DNA of 64,000 bases from Streptoalloteichus tenebrarius (GCF_024171885.1 NZ_JAMTCP010000020.1:1-64000); one strand, 5' to 3'; counted from the first letter of the stretch, positions 54,209 through 63,797 are shown. Notes: a model not told the origin generated them from the letters alone. Numbers and translations: made by a program.

Positions 54209-54634
54209 CTACCGCTGGCGCTCGGCGACCAGGGAGGCGAGCCGGTCCAACGCCGCGCGCAGGCCGGAGTCGACCTGTTCGGCCGCCTCGCCGCTGGCCG
54301 TCTCCGGCAGGTCGCCCCGGAAGGTCAGGTGCAGGGTGGCCGTGCTGTGCCCCGGCGCGCCCTGCGCCACCTCGAACCAGCCCGTGTACCTGTCGGTGTC
54401 CCGGCCGCCCCACTCCATGCGGAACTCCTCGCGGTCGATGTCGACGACGCCGATCTCGTCGCGTTCCTCCGTCCCGGTCACCGCGTGCGCGCGGAGCACG
54501 CCCGGGTCGCGGTCGGAGGGCTCCACCTGCACGTTCTCCGGCAGCCAGTCGTTGAGCGCGGAGACGTCGCTGGCCAGGGCGAAGACCAGTGCGGCGTCCC
54601 CCGGCATCTGCTGGGTCCGTTCGAACTCCGTCAT
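54209..54634 (-). CDS. SRPBCC (START/Bet v1 fold) protein
   Basis: 141 aa, ATG 54634. Polyketide-cyclase/dehydrase-type pattern: EFERTQQMPGDAALVFALAS, LNDWLPENVQVEPSDRDPG, EFRMEWGGRDTDRYTGWFEV, STATLHLTFRGDL, and the long C-terminal helix VDSGLRAALDRLASLVAERQ over the ligand pocket. It binds a hydrophobic ligand. Single gene. No link to a pathway is visible. Confidence 0.85.
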   Translation of the reverse strand: MTEFERTQQMPGDAALVFALASDVSALNDWLPENVQVEPSDRDPGVLRAHAVTGTEERDEIGVVDIDREEFRMEWGGRDTDRYTGWFEVAQGAPGHSTATLHLTFRGDLPETASGEAAEQVDSGLRAALDRLASLVAERQR

Positions 54635-54922
54635 GTCCCTGCTGTACCCGTGGCCCCGCGCCTCGGTGAGCGGCCGCGGTAGCCCGATGGAGTGGACTGG
54701 AGCCCTGTGCCCTCCCGTGGCCGGACAACGGGCGGCGCGGACCCGCCCGCACTGTTCGCCCAGGTGCGAGCACCGAGCCGGAAGCGGGCGGCACCTGCCG
54801 CTGTCCGTCCAGTGCCCTTTCGTTGTCGTTTCGGGGTCCGTCGACCACGGGCACGGAACGTGGTTGCCTGGTGTCGGGCCAGCGGGGTCGCCGGCCGCGA
54901 GGCGAGCGGGAGGAGGGACGCC

Positions 54923-56512
54923 GTGCGCATCGGCATCGACGTCGGCGGGACCAACACCGACGCCGTGCTGATGGACGGCGACCGGGTGCTCGCCACGGTG
55001 AAGACCGCCACCACCGAGGACGTGACGTCCGGCATCATGGCGGCGCTCGACGGCCTCCACCGCCAGCGCGCGTTCGCCCCGGCCGCCGTGCGCGCCGTGA
55101 TGATCGGCACCACGCACTTCGTCAACGCGCTCCTGGAGGCCAGGGGCCTGGCCCCGACCGCGGCCCTCCGGCTCTGCCTGCCGGCCACGGCCTCGCTGCC
55201 ACCGCTGGTCGACTGGCCGAGGAGGATGGTGGACGCCCTCTCCGGCCGCGCCTACCTGGTCCACGGCGGCCACGAGTTCGACGGTCGGCGCATCGCCGCG
55301 CTGGACGAGGCCGAGGTGCGCCGCGCGGCCGAGGACATGGGACGCCACGGGGTCCGCAGCGTCGCGATCACCTCGGTGTTCTCGCCGGTCAACGCGGAGT
55401 GCGAGGTCAGGGCGGCGGAGATCGTCGCCGCCGAGCTGCCGGGCGTGGCGGTCTCGCTCTCCCACGAGATCGGCCGGATCGGCCTGCTGGAACGGGAGAA
55501 CGCGACCATCCTCAACGCGGCGCTGCGCGAGCTGGCCGCGCGGATCGTGGACGGGCTGGCCTCCTCGGTGGCGGGGTTCGGGATCACCGCGCCGCTGTAC
55601 CTGAGCCAGAACGACGGCACCCTGATGGACCTCGACTTCACCCGCCGTCACCCGGTGGCCACGCTCGCCTCCGGCCCCACCAACTCGATGCGCGGGGCCG
55701 CGATGCTGTCCAATGTGGACACCTGTGCCGTGGTGGACGTGGGCGGGACCACGACCGACGTGGGCGTGCTGCGCCGGGGGTTCCCCCGGGAGGCCACCAC
55801 CGAGGTGACGATCGCCGGAATCCGCACGAACTTCCGCATGCCCGACGTCGTCTCCCTCGCGCTCGGCGGCGGCAGCCGGGTCAGAGACGACGCCACGACC
55901 GGAGCGCGCGTCGGCCCCGACTCGGTCGGCTACGAGCTGACCTCGCGCGCGCTGGTGTTCGGCGGGGACACCCTCACCGCGACCGACGTCGCGGTGGCGG
56001 CCGGACGAGCCGAGATCGGGGACCCCGACAGGGTCGCCCGCCTCGACCGGGACCTGGTGCGGGCCACGATGGACCAGGTGGTCGCTCAGGTCGCCGACGC
56101 GATCGACCGGATGCGCACGTCACCCGAGCCGCTCCCGGTGGTCGTGGTGGGTGGCGGCTCGGTCCTGCTGCCCGACGCGCTCCCCGGCGCGGGGTCCGTG
56201 CGCCGCCCGGAACACTTCCCGGTCGCCAACGCGATCGGCGCCGCGATCGCGCAGATCGGCGGCGAGGTCGACCGCGTGTTCGCGATCAGGCCGGGCGGAC
56301 GGGACGCGGCCGTGGCGGAGGCGACGCAGGAGGCCGTGGACCGGGCGGTCGCCGCGGGAGCGGACCCCGCCACCGTGCGCGTCGTCGACGTCGACGAGGT
56401 CCCCCTCCCGTACCTGCCGGGCAACGCGACCCGGATCCGCGTCAGGGCGGTCGGTGACCTCGACCTGGCCTACCCCGGTGGGACCGGCGCGGCCGTCCCC
56501 GAGGAGCCCTGA
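54923..56512 (+). CDS. Hydantoinase/oxoprolinase A-like (HyuA) ATPase
   Basis: 529 aa from GTG 54923 after GGGAGGAGGGA (54908-54918 region); the frame is open further upstream without a start site. Actin-like ASKHA fold: phosphate-1 VRIGIDVGGTNTDAVLMDGD, GTTHFVNALLE, phosphate-2 CAVVDVGGTTTDVGVLRRG, adenosine VVVVGGGSVLLPDALPG. The middle has SHEIGRIGLLERENATILNA. ATP-dependent opening of a cyclic amide such as a hydantoin or 5-oxoproline. Coupled by TGATG to a DUF917 gene, its standard partner. Confidence 0.9.
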   Translation: MRIGIDVGGTNTDAVLMDGDRVLATVKTATTEDVTSGIMAALDGLHRQRAFAPAAVRAVMIGTTHFVNALLEARGLAPTAALRLCLPATASLPPLVDWPRRMVDALSGRAYLVHGGHEFDGRRIAALDEAEVRRAAEDMGRHGVRSVAITSVFSPVNAECEVRAAEIVAAELPGVAVSLSHEIGRIGLLERENATILNAALRELAARIVDGLASSVAGFGITAPLYLSQNDGTLMDLDFTRRHPVATLASGPTNSMRGAAMLSNVDTCAVVDVGGTTTDVGVLRRGFPREATTEVTIAGIRTNFRMPDVVSLALGGGSRVRDDATTGARVGPDSVGYELTSRALVFGGDTLTATDVAVAAGRAEIGDPDRVARLDRDLVRATMDQVVAQVADAIDRMRTSPEPLPVVVVGGGSVLLPDALPGAGSVRRPEHFPVANAIGAAIAQIGGEVDRVFAIRPGGRDAAVAEATQEAVDRAVAAGADPATVRVVDVDEVPLPYLPGNATRIRVRAVGDLDLAYPGGTGAAVPEEP

Positions 56513-57603
56513 TGGCCACGACCAAAGTGTCCTTTGTGGACGTCGAGGACCTGCCGGACATCGCTGCTGGTGCGGCGATCCTGGGGACCGGAGGGGGCGG
56601 GGACCCCCACATCGGCCGGCTCCTGGCCGCCGCCGCCCTGCGCCGCCACGGCCCCGTGCGCCTGGTCGGTCTGGACGACCTGCCCTCGGACGCGGTGGTG
56701 CTGCCGGTGTCGCTCATGGGCGCGCCCACCGTGATGGTGGAGAAACCTCCCTCGGTCGACCAGGTCGCGCTCGTGGTCGACACCCTGGCGGGCTACCTCG
56801 GCCGCGCCGTCACGCACATCGCGTGCGCCGAGGCCGGCGGCGTCAACTCGCTGATCCCGTTCGTCGCCGCCGCGCGGCTGGACGTGCCCCTGGTGGACGC
56901 CGACATGATGGGCCGCGCCTTTCCCGAACTCCAGATGGTGCTGCCCTCGCTGTACGGCGTGCCCACCACGCCGATGGTGATCGCCGACGAGAAGGGCAAC
57001 CGGGCTGTTCTGGACACTGTGGACAATCACTGGGCCGAGCGCCTGGCCAGGTCGGCCACGATCGACATGGGCTGCACCGCCGTGATCGCCACGTGCCCGA
57101 TGACCGGCCAGCAGGCCGGGGAGAGCCTCGTCCCCGGGACCCTCACGCTGTGCCGCGAGTTGGGCCGGCTGCTGCGCACCAGCAAGGCCGAGCACCGCGA
57201 CCCGGTGGACGGGGTGGTGACCCGACTGCGGGGAGGGCGCCTCTTCTCCGGCAAGGTGGTGGACGTCGCGCGCCGGACGGTCACCGGATTCGCCAGGGGA
57301 GAGGCGCGACTGTCCGGAACGGACGAGCACGCCGGCGGCGAGCTGGTGCTGCGGTTCCAGAACGAGCACCTGATCGCCGAGGTCGACGGCGTCGTGCGGG
57401 CCTCGGTGCCGGACCTGCTCTGCACGCTGGACACGGAGACCGGAACAGCCGTGACCACCGAGGCGCTGCGCTACGGCCAACGCCTGACGGTGATCGTCGC
57501 CCCCGCCGACCCCCGGTGGCACACGCCCGGCGGGATCGAACTCGCCGGCCCCCGGTACTTCGGCTACGACATGGACCCGGTGCGGTTCGGCGAGGAGCCC
57601 TGA
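56512..57603 (+). CDS. DUF917 family protein (hydantoinase partner)
   Basis: 363 aa, ATG 56512, overlapping the HyuA-like stop. DUF917 marks: AGAAILGTGGGGDPHIGRLL near the N-terminus, VTHIACAEAGGVNSLIPFVA, ARLDVPLVDADMMGRAFPEL, LRGGRLFSGKVVDVARRTVT, ELVLRFQNEHLIAEVDGVV, and the end PRYFGYDMDPVRF. Some DUF917 proteins are S-methyl thiohydantoin desulfurases, and others are unassigned. The pair probably metabolises a cyclic ureide. No transporter is adjacent. Confidence 0.9.
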   Translation: MATTKVSFVDVEDLPDIAAGAAILGTGGGGDPHIGRLLAAAALRRHGPVRLVGLDDLPSDAVVLPVSLMGAPTVMVEKPPSVDQVALVVDTLAGYLGRAVTHIACAEAGGVNSLIPFVAAARLDVPLVDADMMGRAFPELQMVLPSLYGVPTTPMVIADEKGNRAVLDTVDNHWAERLARSATIDMGCTAVIATCPMTGQQAGESLVPGTLTLCRELGRLLRTSKAEHRDPVDGVVTRLRGGRLFSGKVVDVARRTVTGFARGEARLSGTDEHAGGELVLRFQNEHLIAEVDGVVRASVPDLLCTLDTETGTAVTTEALRYGQRLTVIVAPADPRWHTPGGIELAGPRYFGYDMDPVRFGEEP

Positions 57604-57642
57604 CCCCGCGCCGTCGCCACCACCTCCGACGGCAGAGACGGA

Positions 57643-57688
57643 GGGACGGCCGGGAAGCACCTGGTCAAGGGTGCTTCCCAGCCGTCCC
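57643..57688. terminator. 18-bp hairpin between DUF917 and lectin genes
   Basis: GGGACGGC (57643-57650) pairs with GCCGTCCC (57681-57688), and GGGAAGCACC (57652-57661) pairs with GGTGCTTCCC (57670-57679), with one C-A mismatch between them and an 8-nt loop. It lies between converging genes and can end both. Confidence 0.85.
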
Positions 57689-57695
57689 GAGGGTC

Positions 57696-58289
57696 TCAGC
57701 CCCAGATGCTGCCGTAGTCGAACTGGCGGTCGTAGATCGCCGTCCACAGCGACGGGTACGGCTCCTGGACCGGCGGGCAGTCCCGCAACGTCACCTGCGC
57801 GCGCGGGCCGTTGTCCTGGAGGCACCGGCCGCTCGACGCCTCGACGATCTCCCAGTGGTTGCTCCCGCGGTCCACCCAGCGGAAGAACTGGGACGGGCCG
57901 GTGCACGGAGCCGTCACGACGGGCGCGCCGTCATGGGTGGCCCCGTTCGCGCCGCCGATGCAGTAGCGGCCGAACACGACGATGGAGAACAGCCCGTCGT
58001 TGCTCACCGGCAGGAAGGCGAACCGCTGGTGCAGCTTGCCCTTGCAGTCGTAGGTCTGGACCACCGCGCCGGGGTTGGTCGACTCGCCCCGGATGTCGAG
58101 GCACTTCCACGTGTACGACGCGCGGATCTCGTGGATCGCCGCGTTGCGGAACGAGGTCGTGTACCGCACGTTCGGATTGGACTGGGCGGTGGCGGCGCTC
58201 GCCGGGGTGCCGAGGACCGCCAACCCCAGCAGCCCGGTCACCACGGCCAGGACGGCGCGGGCCGCCACACCGCCGAAACGTCGAGTCAT
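57696..58289 (-). CDS. Secreted ricin-type (RICIN, beta-trefoil) lectin-like protein
   Basis: 197 aa, ATG 58289. Signal peptide MTRRFGGVAARAVLAVVTGL then LGLAVLGTPASAA with an AxA cleavage site. One beta-trefoil domain: YTWKCLDIRGESTNPGAVVQ, TYDCKGKLHQRFAFLPV, RYCIGGANGATHDGAPVVTA, PCTGPSQFFRWV, SSGRCLQDNGPRAQVTLRDC, which are QxW-type repeats with paired Cys. It probably binds a glycan outside the cell. No catalytic domain. Confidence 0.85.
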   Translation of the reverse strand: MTRRFGGVAARAVLAVVTGLLGLAVLGTPASAATAQSNPNVRYTTSFRNAAIHEIRASYTWKCLDIRGESTNPGAVVQTYDCKGKLHQRFAFLPVSNDGLFSIVVFGRYCIGGANGATHDGAPVVTAPCTGPSQFFRWVDRGSNHWEIVEASSGRCLQDNGPRAQVTLRDCPPVQEPYPSLWTAIYDRQFDYGSIWG

Positions 58290-58512
58290 CGTGAGTCCTT
58301 CCTCCCTGTCTCTGCCCCTCAAGGTGGACGTGGCCGACCGTAACGACGGCGAGGAGGACGGAAGTCTCAACAGAGTCTCACCTCTGGGCCGGGACTCGTG
58401 TCGGAAGCCGCCGGCCATCGCGGTTGGCGAGGGGCGGAACGGCTTGAGCGTCCGGATACCTTCGCGACCATCACCGGAGGAAGGACAGGCGAGCGGCCGA
58501 GGGGGACGCCAC

Positions 58513-60354
58513 ATGCGCGCTACGGAACAAACCGATCCGGTCCGCGGCCTCGTCGCCGAGCTGCGGGACATGGTCGACACGTGTCCGCTGGTGAACCTCA
58601 CCGGCCCGCTCGGCGTGGGCAAGAGCCACGTGGTCCGCCACCTCGACGGGGCGGTCGTCGTCGACCTCGACACCCCGGCGGGACACACGGACCTGCGGCG
58701 GCGGCTGGCGCAGCACGACGGCGTGGTCGTCGTGGACAACGCCGACGGCCGGGAACGCCTCCGGGCCGTCCGGACCGCGCTGGACGCGACACCGGGGCTC
58801 CGCGCGGTCGTGGTGACCCGGCGCCCCCTGCGGTCGTTGCCGGGCTGGTCACAGGCCGTGCCGCTGTCCCTGTCGCCCCTGTCGGACACCGTGATCGACG
58901 GTCTGGCAGTCGCGGCGGGGATCGCGGACCCCGCCGCCCGGGAGGTCGTGGTCCGGATGGCCGCGGGCGTGCCCCTGCTCGCGGAGGCGGCCTGCCGGGC
59001 GCTGCACCGAGGCATGTCACCCGGCGAGGAGGGGCCGATCGCCGACGCGGTGGTCGCGGAGATCCTCGACCGGCTCGGCCGGGAGATGCCGGGGCGCCGG
59101 TGGCGCGCCGCGCTGCGCCTGCTGGCCACCGTGGGCAACGCCGACGAGCGGTTGCTGCGAGCCAGACCGGACCAGTGGGACAGCCTGGCCGACCTCAGCG
59201 TCGTGCGCCGGGAGTCGTGCGGGCTCGCGGTCGCCGAGCCGTACCGGGCCCTGTTCGAGACCGCCTACCGGTGGCGCGCGCCGGAGTCGCACGAGGCCGT
59301 GCGCCGCCGCGCCTCGGCGTACCGACTCGGCCAGCTCGCCCGCGCCACCGACGAACGAACGCGCGGGGCGCTCACCGCCCAGGCGCTGTTCCTCTCCGGC
59401 GATCCGGTCCTGCGGCAGCGGCTGTTCCCGACCAGACGACCACCCGTGAAGATCCGTCCGGCGACTCCCGCCGACGCCGAGGTCGTCATACGGCTGATGC
59501 GGCAGTGGGCGGTCCGGGGGGAGTTCGACCTCCGGCGGTGCGACCGCCTCGTGCACCACTGGCTCGACGACGACCTCGCGGGTTTCCAGGTGGCCGAACA
59601 GGGCGACGACGGCGTCGTGGGCCTGGTCCGCCTGGCTCCGGTCACGGACCGGACCGTGGACGGGATGGAGCCCCTGCTCCAACAACACGCCGACCCGCTC
59701 CTCACCGAGGGGGCGGGCGGGTTGTTCCTGGGCGCGGCGTTCTGCCCGCGGCCGGCCGCGCACGCCCAGATGCTGCACCACATCCTCCGGACCGCCCTCG
59801 GCCACGGCCGGCTCCTCGTCTCGACCGCGACACCCGACTACCAGCTCATCCTGGACACCCTGCGATTCCGCCGTCACGGCGAGGTGCGCGAGGACGTGTT
59901 CCACTGTGGACGCCCGCCCGAGGTCTACAGCAACGACTTCACGGTGTCCGCGCTGCCGAACTGGCTCCGCGCCATCCAGCCGGGGGAGAGGGACCGGACC
60001 GACGACGTGGCGTGGGCGCTGGCCCGGCTGCGGGAACCGTCAGCGCTGGCGGCCAGCGCCCTCCTCGGCACGGCGGGGATCACCACGGTGCGGCAACTTC
60101 GGGAGCGGCTGGTCGAGGCCATCGACACCCTCGTGCACGGCAGCGAGCCCAACGACGTGGAGGCCGGGCGCATCCTGCGCGCCTACTACCTCGACGGCAA
60201 CCGCACCCACCTCCAGGTCGCCCGGCGCCTGCATCTCAGCCGGGCGACCTACTTCCGTCGTCTACGCCACGGGATCAGCGCCGTCGCCTCGGCGCTCGCG
60301 CGGGACGCGCTCCCACCCGACAGTCCGTTCGCGGCCGAACGCCCTCCGGCCTGA
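58513..60354 (+). CDS. P-loop ATPase / GNAT-like / HTH fusion regulator
   Basis: 613 aa from ATG 58513. Residues about 25-110 hold a P-loop: LVNLTGPLGVGKSHVVRHLD (Walker A GPLGVGKS) and GVVVVDNADG (Walker B), a short STAND-like ATPase, then helical repeats. From about 318, VKIRPATPADAEVVIRLMRQ, LAGFQVAEQGDDGVVGLVRL and GLFLGAAFCPRPAAHAQML look like a GNAT fold. The last 70 residues are an HTH: RILRAYYLDGNRTHLQVARR, LHLSRATYFRRLRHGISAVA. The layout is unusual. It may sense a ligand through the GNAT-like part and regulate transcription. The target is unknown. Confidence 0.75.
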   Translation: MRATEQTDPVRGLVAELRDMVDTCPLVNLTGPLGVGKSHVVRHLDGAVVVDLDTPAGHTDLRRRLAQHDGVVVVDNADGRERLRAVRTALDATPGLRAVVVTRRPLRSLPGWSQAVPLSLSPLSDTVIDGLAVAAGIADPAAREVVVRMAAGVPLLAEAACRALHRGMSPGEEGPIADAVVAEILDRLGREMPGRRWRAALRLLATVGNADERLLRARPDQWDSLADLSVVRRESCGLAVAEPYRALFETAYRWRAPESHEAVRRRASAYRLGQLARATDERTRGALTAQALFLSGDPVLRQRLFPTRRPPVKIRPATPADAEVVIRLMRQWAVRGEFDLRRCDRLVHHWLDDDLAGFQVAEQGDDGVVGLVRLAPVTDRTVDGMEPLLQQHADPLLTEGAGGLFLGAAFCPRPAAHAQMLHHILRTALGHGRLLVSTATPDYQLILDTLRFRRHGEVREDVFHCGRPPEVYSNDFTVSALPNWLRAIQPGERDRTDDVAWALARLREPSALAASALLGTAGITTVRQLRERLVEAIDTLVHGSEPNDVEAGRILRAYYLDGNRTHLQVARRLHLSRATYFRRLRHGISAVASALARDALPPDSPFAAERPPA

Positions 60355-60387
60355 AGCCGTGACGTTGAGGCACGGGCCAGGAACGGG

Positions 60388-60885
60388 TCAGCTCCTCGTC
60401 GACCGGTTCCTGGCCGCCGCGACGTAGCCGGCCAGGCGGGCGGCGTGGCCGGGCAGGTGTTCCTCCGCCCGAAGACGAACCAGCTCGCCCCACGTCGTCT
60501 CGCCGTCGGCGACGTGCCGCCCGTCGCGGCCGAAGACGCGGAGCCGGACGGGGACGGCCGCCGCCTCCTCGGGCGTGCGCCGGACAAGGCCGAGGAACTC
60601 GGCGCCGTTGCGGCGCACCAGGTCCACGCGGCCCTCGTGGGTGGTCGACGTGATCAACGACGACAGTGCCGCCGGATCCATGGCCGGGGAGTTGTCGACC
60701 AGGGGCGAGGTGCCGGCGAGGACGTCACGGGCCGCGGTGGCCAGGAGGCGGTCGCTGAGCGCGACGTGGACCAGGGTCCAGTCGGTGTCGGCGCGTTCCC
60801 GTTCGTCGAGCGGGGTCGCCGAGGTGAGCGCGCTCGCCGCCTTCAGCAGGTCGCCGTAGGCGTGAGCGAGTGCGTTGGTGTGCAT
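60388..60885 (-). CDS. Hypothetical DinB/mycothiol-transferase-like protein
   Basis: 165 aa, ATG 60885, 20 nt upstream of the MFS stop side on the same strand, so probably co-transcribed with it. Helical, with DTDWTLVHVALSDRLLATAA near the N-terminus, which recalls four-helix DinB/MDMPI folds (W-x2-HV). No complete metal triad is seen. The rest (VRLRVFGRDGRHVADGETTW) is beta-like. Function unknown. Confidence 0.65.
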   Translation of the reverse strand: MHTNALAHAYGDLLKAASALTSATPLDERERADTDWTLVHVALSDRLLATAARDVLAGTSPLVDNSPAMDPAALSSLITSTTHEGRVDLVRRNGAEFLGLVRRTPEEAAAVPVRLRVFGRDGRHVADGETTWGELVRLRAEEHLPGHAARLAGYVAAARNRSTRS

Positions 60886-60904
60886 GGGAAATCCTTCGGG
60901 TTGG

Positions 60905-62140
60905 TCAGCGGGAGGTGGAGGCCGCCGCGCGGCGGGCGGACACGGTGAGCAGGACGGCCACGACCAGGCACAGCAGGGCCACCACGGCCACGAAGCACTG
61001 CACCGACGGCAGCAGCCCGATCCTGGTGGCCAGGAAGCCGACGCCGATCACGGGCACGCCCACGCCGAGATAGACGATCACGTAGAAGCTGGACAGCACG
61101 TCCGCCCTGCGGTCGGGTGGCGCGACCCGGTTGACCTCGGTGAGCCCACCGAGGAAGGCCAGGCCGTGGCCCGCGCCCGAGACCATCGCCGCGAGGAGGA
61201 GCAGCACCAGCGAGGACACCGACCCGGCGACCGCCAGCAGGACGAGCCCGACCGCGAGCACGGCCAATCCGCCGACCTGGGCGGAGGAGGAGGCCCGGCC
61301 CGAGGCCATGACCTGGGCCACCGACGAGCAGGCGAGCATCAACGCCACCGCGCCGCCGGCCAGGACGAGGTTGTCGCTGCCGGACAGCCGCGTCACGTAG
61401 GTGGGGACGAGGCTGAGGGCCAGCCCCACCACGGCGAACGCGAGGAAGCTCGCGGCCCCGCTGGTCAGGAAGACCCGCCGGGCCTCGGCCGGGACCTGCG
61501 GCCGACGCGGGCGCCACCGGCCGGGCGGGCGCGTCTCCGGCATGGCCGCCACCAACACGGCGGCCACCACGAGCAGGACGATCTCCAGCGCGAACGGGAG
61601 CACCCGGGGCGCCGGCGCGTACTCGGCGAGCACGCCGGCCACCAGCGGGCCGGCGCCCAACCCGCCCACCGAGACCACGGTGGTCACCAGCGCGGCGCGG
61701 CGGCGGTCACCCCTCGGTTCGAACTCGGTGATGGCGGCCGTGAGGGTGCCGGAGGCCGCGCCCAGGGCCAGCCCCTGGAACACCCTGGCCACGAACAGCC
61801 ACGCGACGCCGGAAGCGAGGGCGAACGCCGCCGCGCCCACGGTGGCCAGCGCGATCGCGGGCAACAGGACGCGGCGACGCCCGACCGCGTCGGACAGGGG
61901 GCCGGCGACGAGCAGCGACGGGACCAGCGCGCCCACGTACACCGCGAAGACCAGCGTCACGACCAGCGGGGAGAAGCCGAAGTCCTGCTGGTAGCCGCGG
62001 TAGAGCGGCGTGGGGAGGTTGGTCCCGGTGAGCAGGACCAGCAGGCTGTAGGCGCTGGCCCAGAACCGCCAGGCGGGCGCCGGGGAGCGGGCTCCGAGGT
62101 CCCGCGCCGTGCTCGATGTGTTTGCTTTCGCGATTGTCAT
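60905..62140 (-). CDS. 12-TM MFS efflux transporter
   Basis: 411 aa, ATG 62140; the frame to 62242 includes the operator region and is rejected. Twelve hydrophobic segments; motif A in GPLSDAVGRRRVLLPAIALA, motif C-like VVSVGGLGAGPLVAGVLAEY, start FWASAYSLLVLLTGTNLPTP. It is a proton-coupled exporter. Divergent from the TetR gene over palindromic sites, so its expression is likely induced when TetR binds a ligand. Confidence 0.9.
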   Translation of the reverse strand: MTIAKANTSSTARDLGARSPAPAWRFWASAYSLLVLLTGTNLPTPLYRGYQQDFGFSPLVVTLVFAVYVGALVPSLLVAGPLSDAVGRRRVLLPAIALATVGAAAFALASGVAWLFVARVFQGLALGAASGTLTAAITEFEPRGDRRRAALVTTVVSVGGLGAGPLVAGVLAEYAPAPRVLPFALEIVLLVVAAVLVAAMPETRPPGRWRPRRPQVPAEARRVFLTSGAASFLAFAVVGLALSLVPTYVTRLSGSDNLVLAGGAVALMLACSSVAQVMASGRASSSAQVGGLAVLAVGLVLLAVAGSVSSLVLLLLAAMVSGAGHGLAFLGGLTEVNRVAPPDRRADVLSSFYVIVYLGVGVPVIGVGFLATRIGLLPSVQCFVAVVALLCLVVAVLLTVSARRAAASTSR

Positions 62141-62224
62141 GGGTCCTCGCAGTCTTCGGACAGGACGCACGGGGGATGGCCCCCGGGAGGGGCTCCGGTG
62201 GGGGCGTCGATCAGCGAACCAGAC

Positions 62225-62286
62225 TGACCGACTGCCGGTCAACCGATTGACCGACTGCCGGTCATTCGACTGACCAGCGGTCAGTC
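62225..62286. promoter_or_regulatory. Three palindromic operators between MFS and tetR genes
   Basis: TGACCGACTGCCGGTCA occurs twice exactly (62225-62241 and 62248-62264), each a 6-5-6 inverted repeat (TGACCG/CGGTCA). The third is the 8-3-8 palindrome GACTGACCAGCGGTCAGTC (62268-62286). They fill the 190-bp divergent promoter region and are the expected binding sites of the adjacent TetR protein. Confidence 0.8.
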
Positions 62287-62328
62287 GGTGTTAGACTGAT
62301 CGCCGACCACGCGAGGCGGAGGTGCTGG

Positions 62329-62955
62329 ATGACGACGAGGACGCGTCGCAAACGGGTGACCAAGAGCCCGGAGGACCGCAGGGAGGACATCCTCCGCGCG
62401 GGCCGCCGCGTCTTCGCCACCACCGGTTTCGGCGAGGCGACGATCACCGAGATCGCCGCCGCCGCCGAGATCGGCAAGGGCACGTTCTACCTGTACTTCG
62501 ACTCCAAGGACCACCTCCTCGGAGCGCTGTGGGAGCGGTACGTCGACGCGATCGTCACCACCGCCCAGGACATCCTCGGGGAGGGCGGCGCGTGGTGGCC
62601 GACCCTCGACAACGTCCTGACCGCCCTCGTCCACCACGCCGTGGAGAAGGAGAACGCCTCGCTGCACCGGATCGTCTACGGCTCGGCCAACGCCAAGGCG
62701 CTGGAGATCTGCAAGCAGGCGAACCAGCGCGTCATCGACCTCGTGTGCGACTTCGTCGTCCGGGGCGCGCAGGCCGGGGCCTTCCACGCGCCCGACCCCG
62801 CGGTCGCGTTCCGGATGGTCTACCACGCCGCCGACGGCCTCCTGGACGACCTGATCTCCCAGGGCGACGAGATCGACGTCGACCGGGTCGTGCGGGACGT
62901 CCTCCACCTGCTGCACCGCGCGCTGGGCGACCCCGAGACCTCGCCGACCTCCTGA
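62329..62955 (+). CDS. TetR-family transcriptional repressor
   Basis: 208 aa, ATG 62329 behind GGCGGAGG. The N-terminal HTH is DRREDILRAGRRVFATTGFG, EATITEIAAAAEIGKGTFYL, YFDSKDHLLGALW. The helical ligand domain follows (TALVHHAVEKENASLHRIVY, AFRMVYHAADGLLDDLISQG). It should repress the divergent MFS pump and itself through the palindromes at 62225-62286, and may also bind the similar site at 35347. Confidence 0.93.
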   Translation: MTTRTRRKRVTKSPEDRREDILRAGRRVFATTGFGEATITEIAAAAEIGKGTFYLYFDSKDHLLGALWERYVDAIVTTAQDILGEGGAWWPTLDNVLTALVHHAVEKENASLHRIVYGSANAKALEICKQANQRVIDLVCDFVVRGAQAGAFHAPDPAVAFRMVYHAADGLLDDLISQGDEIDVDRVVRDVLHLLHRALGDPETSPTS

Positions 62956-63089
62956 GCGCCACCCGACACGGTCAGCGCTGCCGACTCGCGGGAGACCGGT
63001 TCGCGACGCCGGCACCGCCGCCGCCAAGCGCGTCCTCTTTGGACTATCCACATCGGACTCGCTGTCCTGGGTCCGCCCTCAGGGCTGGT

Positions 63090-63740
63090 GTGGCTGATCT
63101 GGTGATCGTGCGACGTGGTGCGCGGGCACGAAGGGACGTCCTCGGGCGGACGAGGCATCGCGTGATCAACGGGAAGCTCGTCAAGGTGAAGACGGATGTG
63201 GCCTGGCATCACCTACGGCCGCGACGTGGACCGTGGAAGACGGTCTGCGACCACTTCTCGCGGGGGTGGCGCGCCGGGAGCCTCGACGACGCTGGTGTCG
63301 AAGGTGAGGGGCGATTGACGGTCTCGGCCGGAGGTCTGGGTCGTTCCAGCATTGCGCCTGCCCACCAACACGCCTCCGACACCCACCGCACCTCCGCGTA
63401 CCACACAGAGGGGCGGACACACTGGGCGGCGGGCACGGTGCGCCAGGCTGATCATGCCCTCGGTCGCTCCGGCGGCGGACCCACCACGATGATCCCTCTC
63501 GCCTGCGATGGGCATGGCCGGCCACTGTCGGTGGTGTTGACGGGCGGCACTGTCCACGAGCGCACCATGTCGGTTCCGGCGGCCGGGGCCGGGCCGGCTC
63601 ACCACCCGCCCCGGAGCCGGTGATCGCGAACAAGGGCAACTCCCGCCGCGCTCGTCGCACTCAGCGTCGTCGGCGGGGCACCGGGCCGCCCTCCCGGAAC
63701 GGCGGAACCAGAAACGATCTGGCCGCCCTGGGAGACACGG
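63090..63740 (+). pseudogene. IS5-family transposase remnant
   Basis: One frame reads HRVINGKLVKVKTDVAWHHL then GPWKTVCDHFSRG, the DUF4096-like start of IS5-type transposases. It continues through SIAPAHQHAS, QADHALGRSGGGPTTMIPLA and CDGHGRPLSVVLTGGTVHE. After a stop at 63621 the match resumes in another frame with MIANKGNSRRARRTQRRRRG, equivalent to VIADKGYSS...LRRRGI. Many conserved residues are changed. It is dead, and no clear terminal repeats are seen. Confidence 0.75.
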
Positions 63741-63797
63741 ACTCGTGGGGCAGGCACGGTGGTCTCGTGTTCCCGGCCCGGGGCGGGGTTGCGCGGA

